Assembly (NCBI RefSeq): GCF_009720625.1
Contig: NZ_CP046266.1
Location: 1,993,501 to 2,057,500, forward strand
From: Metabacillus sediminilitoris
Lineage (GTDB): Bacteria > Bacillota > Bacilli > Bacillales > Bacillaceae
Direction: 5' to 3'
Length of the DNA: 64,000 nt
Shown: in pieces, positions 61,230-64,000 of the stretch
Layout: each line of letters starts with the position of its first letter
Position numbering within the stretch: the stretch's first letter is position 1
Program-made: the position numbers and the translations under genes
Notes under the pieces: model-generated
The model's input: the letters and a program-made list of their open reading frames with translations, nothing else
What the model was told of the DNA's origin: nothing
Databases searched by the model: none

Positions 61230-61958
61230 ATGGAAAACAGGGAAATGAATCTTATCGATCATTTAAGTGAAATGAGAAAACGCCTAATTATTATACTCGG
61301 CAGTTTCATTATTTTGATAATCTTGTCATTTATTTATGTGCAAGACATTTACAATTGGTTACTTCAAGATACATCACTAAAGTTAGCAGTTCTTGGACCT
61401 AGCGACATACTGTGGGTCTATTTATTACTGTCAGGTGTTATCGCCATTGCAGGTACAATACCGATAGCGGCACATCAAATTTGGCTATTTGTAAAGCCAG
61501 CATTATCCGAAAATGAAAGAAAGGTAACGTTGGCGTATATACCAGCATTGTTTATTCTCTTTATAATAGGAATTTCCTTCGGTTATTTTGTCATTTTTCC
61601 ATTAGTATTTGACTTCCTACTTTCATTATCTGATGAAATGTTTATGACCTTTTTTACTGCTGATAAATATTTTCGTTTTATGGTTCATATTATACTTCCT
61701 TTTGGATTCTTATTTGAGCTACCGGTGATTATTATGTTTTTAACTAGTCTTGGAATTTTAAATCCATACCGCTTGCAAAAAATGAGAAAGGTTTCTTATT
61801 TTATTTTAGTCGTAACAGCTATTCTCATAACACCACCAGATTTTGTTTCAGATGTTATCGTCGTTATACCACTGTTATTTTTATACGAATGTAGTGTTTT
61901 ATTATCTAAAGTTGTTTTTCGGAAAAAACAAAAGCAAGCCTTGGCACTTGATTCATGA
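61230..61958 (+). CDS. tatC: Sec-independent protein translocase TatC
   Basis: 242 residues from ATG 61230, after AAAGTGGTGG. The upstream in-frame extension lies in the hairpin. Starts MENREMNLIDHLSEMRKRL, the conserved signal-recognition N-terminus. Six membrane segments follow, with FVKPALSENERK and the FELPVIIMFL region. It receives the twin-arginine signal and recruits TatA. Confidence 0.95.
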   Translation: MENREMNLIDHLSEMRKRLIIILGSFIILIILSFIYVQDIYNWLLQDTSLKLAVLGPSDILWVYLLLSGVIAIAGTIPIAAHQIWLFVKPALSENERKVTLAYIPALFILFIIGISFGYFVIFPLVFDFLLSLSDEMFMTFFTADKYFRFMVHIILPFGFLFELPVIIMFLTSLGILNPYRLQKMRKVSYFILVVTAILITPPDFVSDVIVVIPLLFLYECSVLLSKVVFRKKQKQALALDS

Positions 61959-61987
61959 TGAATAAAATCTATTTCAAATAAAGGATG

Positions 61988-62031
61988 AGGCTGTCCCATA
62001 AATCAGTAATCTTGATTTAAAAGGACAGCCT
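61988..62031 (+). terminator. Terminator of the tat operon
   Basis: Outer stem AGGCTGTCC/GGACAGCCT and inner stem AAATCA/TGATTT. This hairpin type also occurs at ends of insertion sequences. Confidence 0.65.
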
Positions 62032-62064
62032 TATCTCTGTTTAATTTATAGTTAGATTCGTCTT

Positions 62065-62259
62065 ATCGAGTTTTTCTTTATACGTTGGGTTCATCAATAT
62101 GGACCCGAATTAAATGAAAGAGTACTTTGTCATCTTAAGACAACAAATGACCCTTGGAGAGTCGATGAAACATATATCAAAGTAAAAGGTCAATGGATGT
62201 ATCTGTATCGTGCATTGGATTCCAAAGGGAATACGATCGCTTTTATCTCAGTAAAATAA
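62065..62259 (+). pseudogene. IS6-family transposase remnant
   Basis: The frame reads IRWVHQYGPELNERVL, then TNDPWRVDETYIKVKGQWMY, LYRALDSKGNTIAF, and a stop at 62257. WRVDETYIKVKG is the first DDE-motif block of IS6/IS26-type transposases. Both ends of the gene are missing. Confidence 0.8.
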
Positions 62260-62497
62260 GGGACAGACAGGCTGCAAAGCTCTTCTTTAAGTAAGCTTTG
62301 CGGTCTTTACATGTTTCTAAACCTCGGGTGTTCCATGAATTTCAAATTTTGCACAATAACGGAACCCACAGTACTCGTTTACTTTTATTGTGTATAACCC
62401 CCTAATTGTGCGTTCAAGTTAATCCGGTCCTTTCTGCGAGCTGTTTTTGTTCTATTATTCTCGCTTGAACTGCACCCCAATTGTTAGACAGTGCAAT
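62260..62497 (+). other. IS-end debris
   Basis: No gene. TTGAACTGCACCCCAATTGT at about 62463 resembles an end of an IS3-type element. The remainder is unassigned. Confidence 0.35.
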
Positions 62498-62590
62498 AGG
62501 GCGAGTTATATTTCCCACAATCCGCTGATCCCCTTGATAGGACTTTCTATGTATAGCTGTTTGGTGTTTGAGCACCGAACAGTCTTTTTT
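62498..62590 (+). repeat. IS-end-like repeat with terminator, copy 2
   Basis: Matches copy 1 at 10513: CGCTGATCCCCTTGA, then CTGTTTGGTG/CACCGAACAG stem (62557-62582) and TTTTTT. Confidence 0.55.
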
Positions 62591-62703
62591 ATATAAGCAA
62601 CTTTCTACTTATAGTATAACCAAAGATTTCATGATACGAATGCCGTTAGAAATCAAGGATACTCCAAATAGGGGATTCCTTGATTTTTTTATTTTTAAGG
62701 TTT

Positions 62704-62748
62704 AGTTAAGGTACAGCCAATTAAGAGTTAAGGTACGTGGATTAGAAT
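62704..62748 (+). promoter_or_regulatory. Direct-repeat regulator site and -10 upstream of the ABC exporter
   Basis: AGTTAAGGTAC occurs at 62704-62714 and again at 62726-62736, 22 bases (two turns) apart. TAGAAT (about 62742-62747) could be the -10. This is the layout bound by OmpR-type response regulators in place of a -35 element. Confidence 0.55.
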
Positions 62749-62780
62749 AAGTGTAACGAAAGGTAATGGAGGAGAAATAA

Positions 62781-63692
62781 ATGTCTATTTATATTATTGA
62801 AACATCGAACTTAACGAAGAAGTTTGGAAAGTTTTTGGCAGTGGATCAAGTAAATATACAGGTTCCGATGGGTGGGATTTATGGATTTCTTGGGCCAAAT
62901 GGTGCCGGGAAATCAACAACAATTCGGATGCTGCTCGGACTAATTAAGGAAACAAAAGGGGAAGTAGCGGTATTTGGGAAATCGATAAAGAAAGAGCGAC
63001 TCGATATTTTAAAACGTGTTGGTTCGTTGGTTGAAACACCTTCTTATTACGGACATTTAACGGCATATGAAAACTTGGAGGTTACAAGAAAACTATTAGG
63101 CGTGGAAAAAAGTGAAATGACTCGAGTGTTAGAGATTGTAAAATTAGTCGATGTTCAGCATAAAGCGGTGAAGAAATTTTCACTTGGAATGAAGCAGCGG
63201 CTTGGAATAGCTCAGGCCCTTTTGGGAAATCCAGCGCTGTTAATCCTTGATGAGCCAACAAATGGCTTGGATCCATCAGGTATTATTGAAGTACGTGAGC
63301 TGATTAAAAGCTTGCCTGAAAAATATGGGATTACCGTTTTAATATCAAGCCACATTTTAAGTGAAATCGAATTAATGGCCACCCATGTAGGGATCATTAA
63401 CAAAGGGAAGTTGTTATTTCAAGGAACGATAGAGGATTTGCGGGATAAACAAAAAGCAGAAATCCAACTGGAGGCGGAACCTATGGACGAAGTGGAAACC
63501 TATTTAACTGATAGTGGTATTCCCTTTACGAAGGATCAGCGTTTTCTCTATTTTGACGCCGGGCTTCAACCAGCTAAAATCAATCGTGAGCTTATTTTGA
63601 ATGGGTATGAGGTGCACCAATTAATGATGAAAAAGCATTCTTTAGAGGAAATCTTTTTATCTATTATTGGGAGCAAGGAGGGGATGGTATGA
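62781..63692 (+). CDS. ABC transporter ATP-binding protein, BcrA/LanF-like
   Basis: 303 residues. Walker A GPNGAGKST (about 39-47), signature FSLGMKQRLG (about 137-146), Walker B LLILDEPTNGLD (about 154-165), H-loop SSHILSE. The C-terminal about 85 residues form the extension typical of BcrA-type exporters for bacitracin or lantibiotic self-protection. GGAGGAG precedes the ATG. It overlaps the permease start by 4 bases. The substrate is unknown. Confidence 0.9.
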   Translation: MSIYIIETSNLTKKFGKFLAVDQVNIQVPMGGIYGFLGPNGAGKSTTIRMLLGLIKETKGEVAVFGKSIKKERLDILKRVGSLVETPSYYGHLTAYENLEVTRKLLGVEKSEMTRVLEIVKLVDVQHKAVKKFSLGMKQRLGIAQALLGNPALLILDEPTNGLDPSGIIEVRELIKSLPEKYGITVLISSHILSEIELMATHVGIINKGKLLFQGTIEDLRDKQKAEIQLEAEPMDEVETYLTDSGIPFTKDQRFLYFDAGLQPAKINRELILNGYEVHQLMMKKHSLEEIFLSIIGSKEGMV

Positions 63693-64000
63693 AGCTTGGA
63701 ACGTTAATTTGGCTGGAAGGCTACAAACAGAAAAAGGGTTTGATCTGGTTATTTTTACTTGTCATTCCTGCTGGAACTACCCTGGCGATGTTTGTGGATT
63801 TTAGTCTCCGTTATGATTACCTGCTGGATACAGCAGAACCAGGATATAGCTCTTGGGATTTACTATTATTAGAAAATCATCTTGTACTAGGATGGGGAAT
63901 GTTTTTACCGATGTTTATCGCGATCATCTATGCCTTAATCTATCAAGTGGAAGAAAGCAAAAACAACTGGAAACAAATCTTAAGCTTGCCAGTCCGGCGT
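63689..64000 (+). CDS. ABC-2 type transporter permease, BcrB/LanG-like, partial
   Basis: Starts in an ATGA overlap with the ATPase gene behind AAGGAGGGG and runs off the window. The visible 104 residues include two membrane segments (about 19-37 and 67-88) and the phrase EESKNNWKQILSLPVRR, common in lantibiotic-immunity ABC permeases. It would pair with the ATPase to move peptides or lipids. Confidence 0.8.
   Translation, partial: MKLGTLIWLEGYKQKKGLIWLFLLVIPAGTTLAMFVDFSLRYDYLLDTAEPGYSSWDLLLLENHLVLGWGMFLPMFIAIIYALIYQVEESKNNWKQILSLPVRR

Noticed and set aside
1..64000. tRNA or rRNA genes
   Set aside because: No cloverleaf with conserved TTCGA-type loops or rRNA core sequence was recognised by eye. 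A tRNA scan was not possible.

Overview
The window is a stretch of chromosome from a low-G+C, spore-forming Bacillaceae (Bacillus sensu lato, e.g. Cytobacillus, Neobacillus or Mesobacillus type). This rests on AGGAGG-type ribosome binding sites, frequent TTG/GTG starts, CcpA cre boxes, an Sda sporulation-checkpoint protein, a Tat locus organised as in Bacillus, and family best fits recalled from Bacillus proteins. No rRNA, tRNA or CRISPR array was recognised. The genome looks scarred: at least ten genes survive only as fragments.

Layout. 1-1.8 kb: end of a PotA/B/C-like ABC importer. 2-7.3 kb: a racemase-family gene, a GntR remnant broken by a small palindromic repeat, glycolate-oxidase genes glcD-glcF, an IclR remnant and an SDR gene, with a second copy of the palindromic repeat. 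7.3-24.3 kb: carbohydrate region with three exported GH3 glycosidases, a fructose-type PTS/aldolase operon with a DeoR regulator, Sda, an exported esterase and two tandem class 3 lipases (one lacking the catalytic serine). Cre boxes precede most carbohydrate transcription units. 24.5-32.3 kb: an orphan LicT-type antiterminator leader with a stub of bglP, then a membrane-anchored sugar-binding protein, histidine kinase and AraC-type regulator, and a sugar ABC transporter whose operon contains a 145-bp tandem repeat. 32.8-41.2 kb: a complete biotin-independent malonate decarboxylase locus (MatC-like carrier, GntR regulator, mdcH-A-B-C-DE-G).

42.3-56.4 kb is the most unusual part. It is an accessory island, visibly richer in G+C than its flanks, carrying a decayed chorismate synthase, DAHP synthase, a chorismate-lyase-like protein, three PaaK-type adenylate-forming enzymes (one fused to TPRs), TPR proteins, a DUF4915-like beta-propeller, small helical or membrane proteins and two lysine-rich proteins, one with long EKTKPEKT-type repeats. 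Together they suggest synthesis and activation of a chorismate-derived aromatic acid, probably 4-hydroxybenzoate, for an unknown acceptor. The island ends in a decayed BREX-type methyltransferase gene (pglX) and is bracketed by about 295-bp direct repeats derived from the 5' part of an MBL-fold gene.

56.4-64 kb: small genes, a chimeric fragment, a PhoX-type Tat substrate with tatA and tatC, IS remnants, and the start of a BcrA-type ABC exporter operon.
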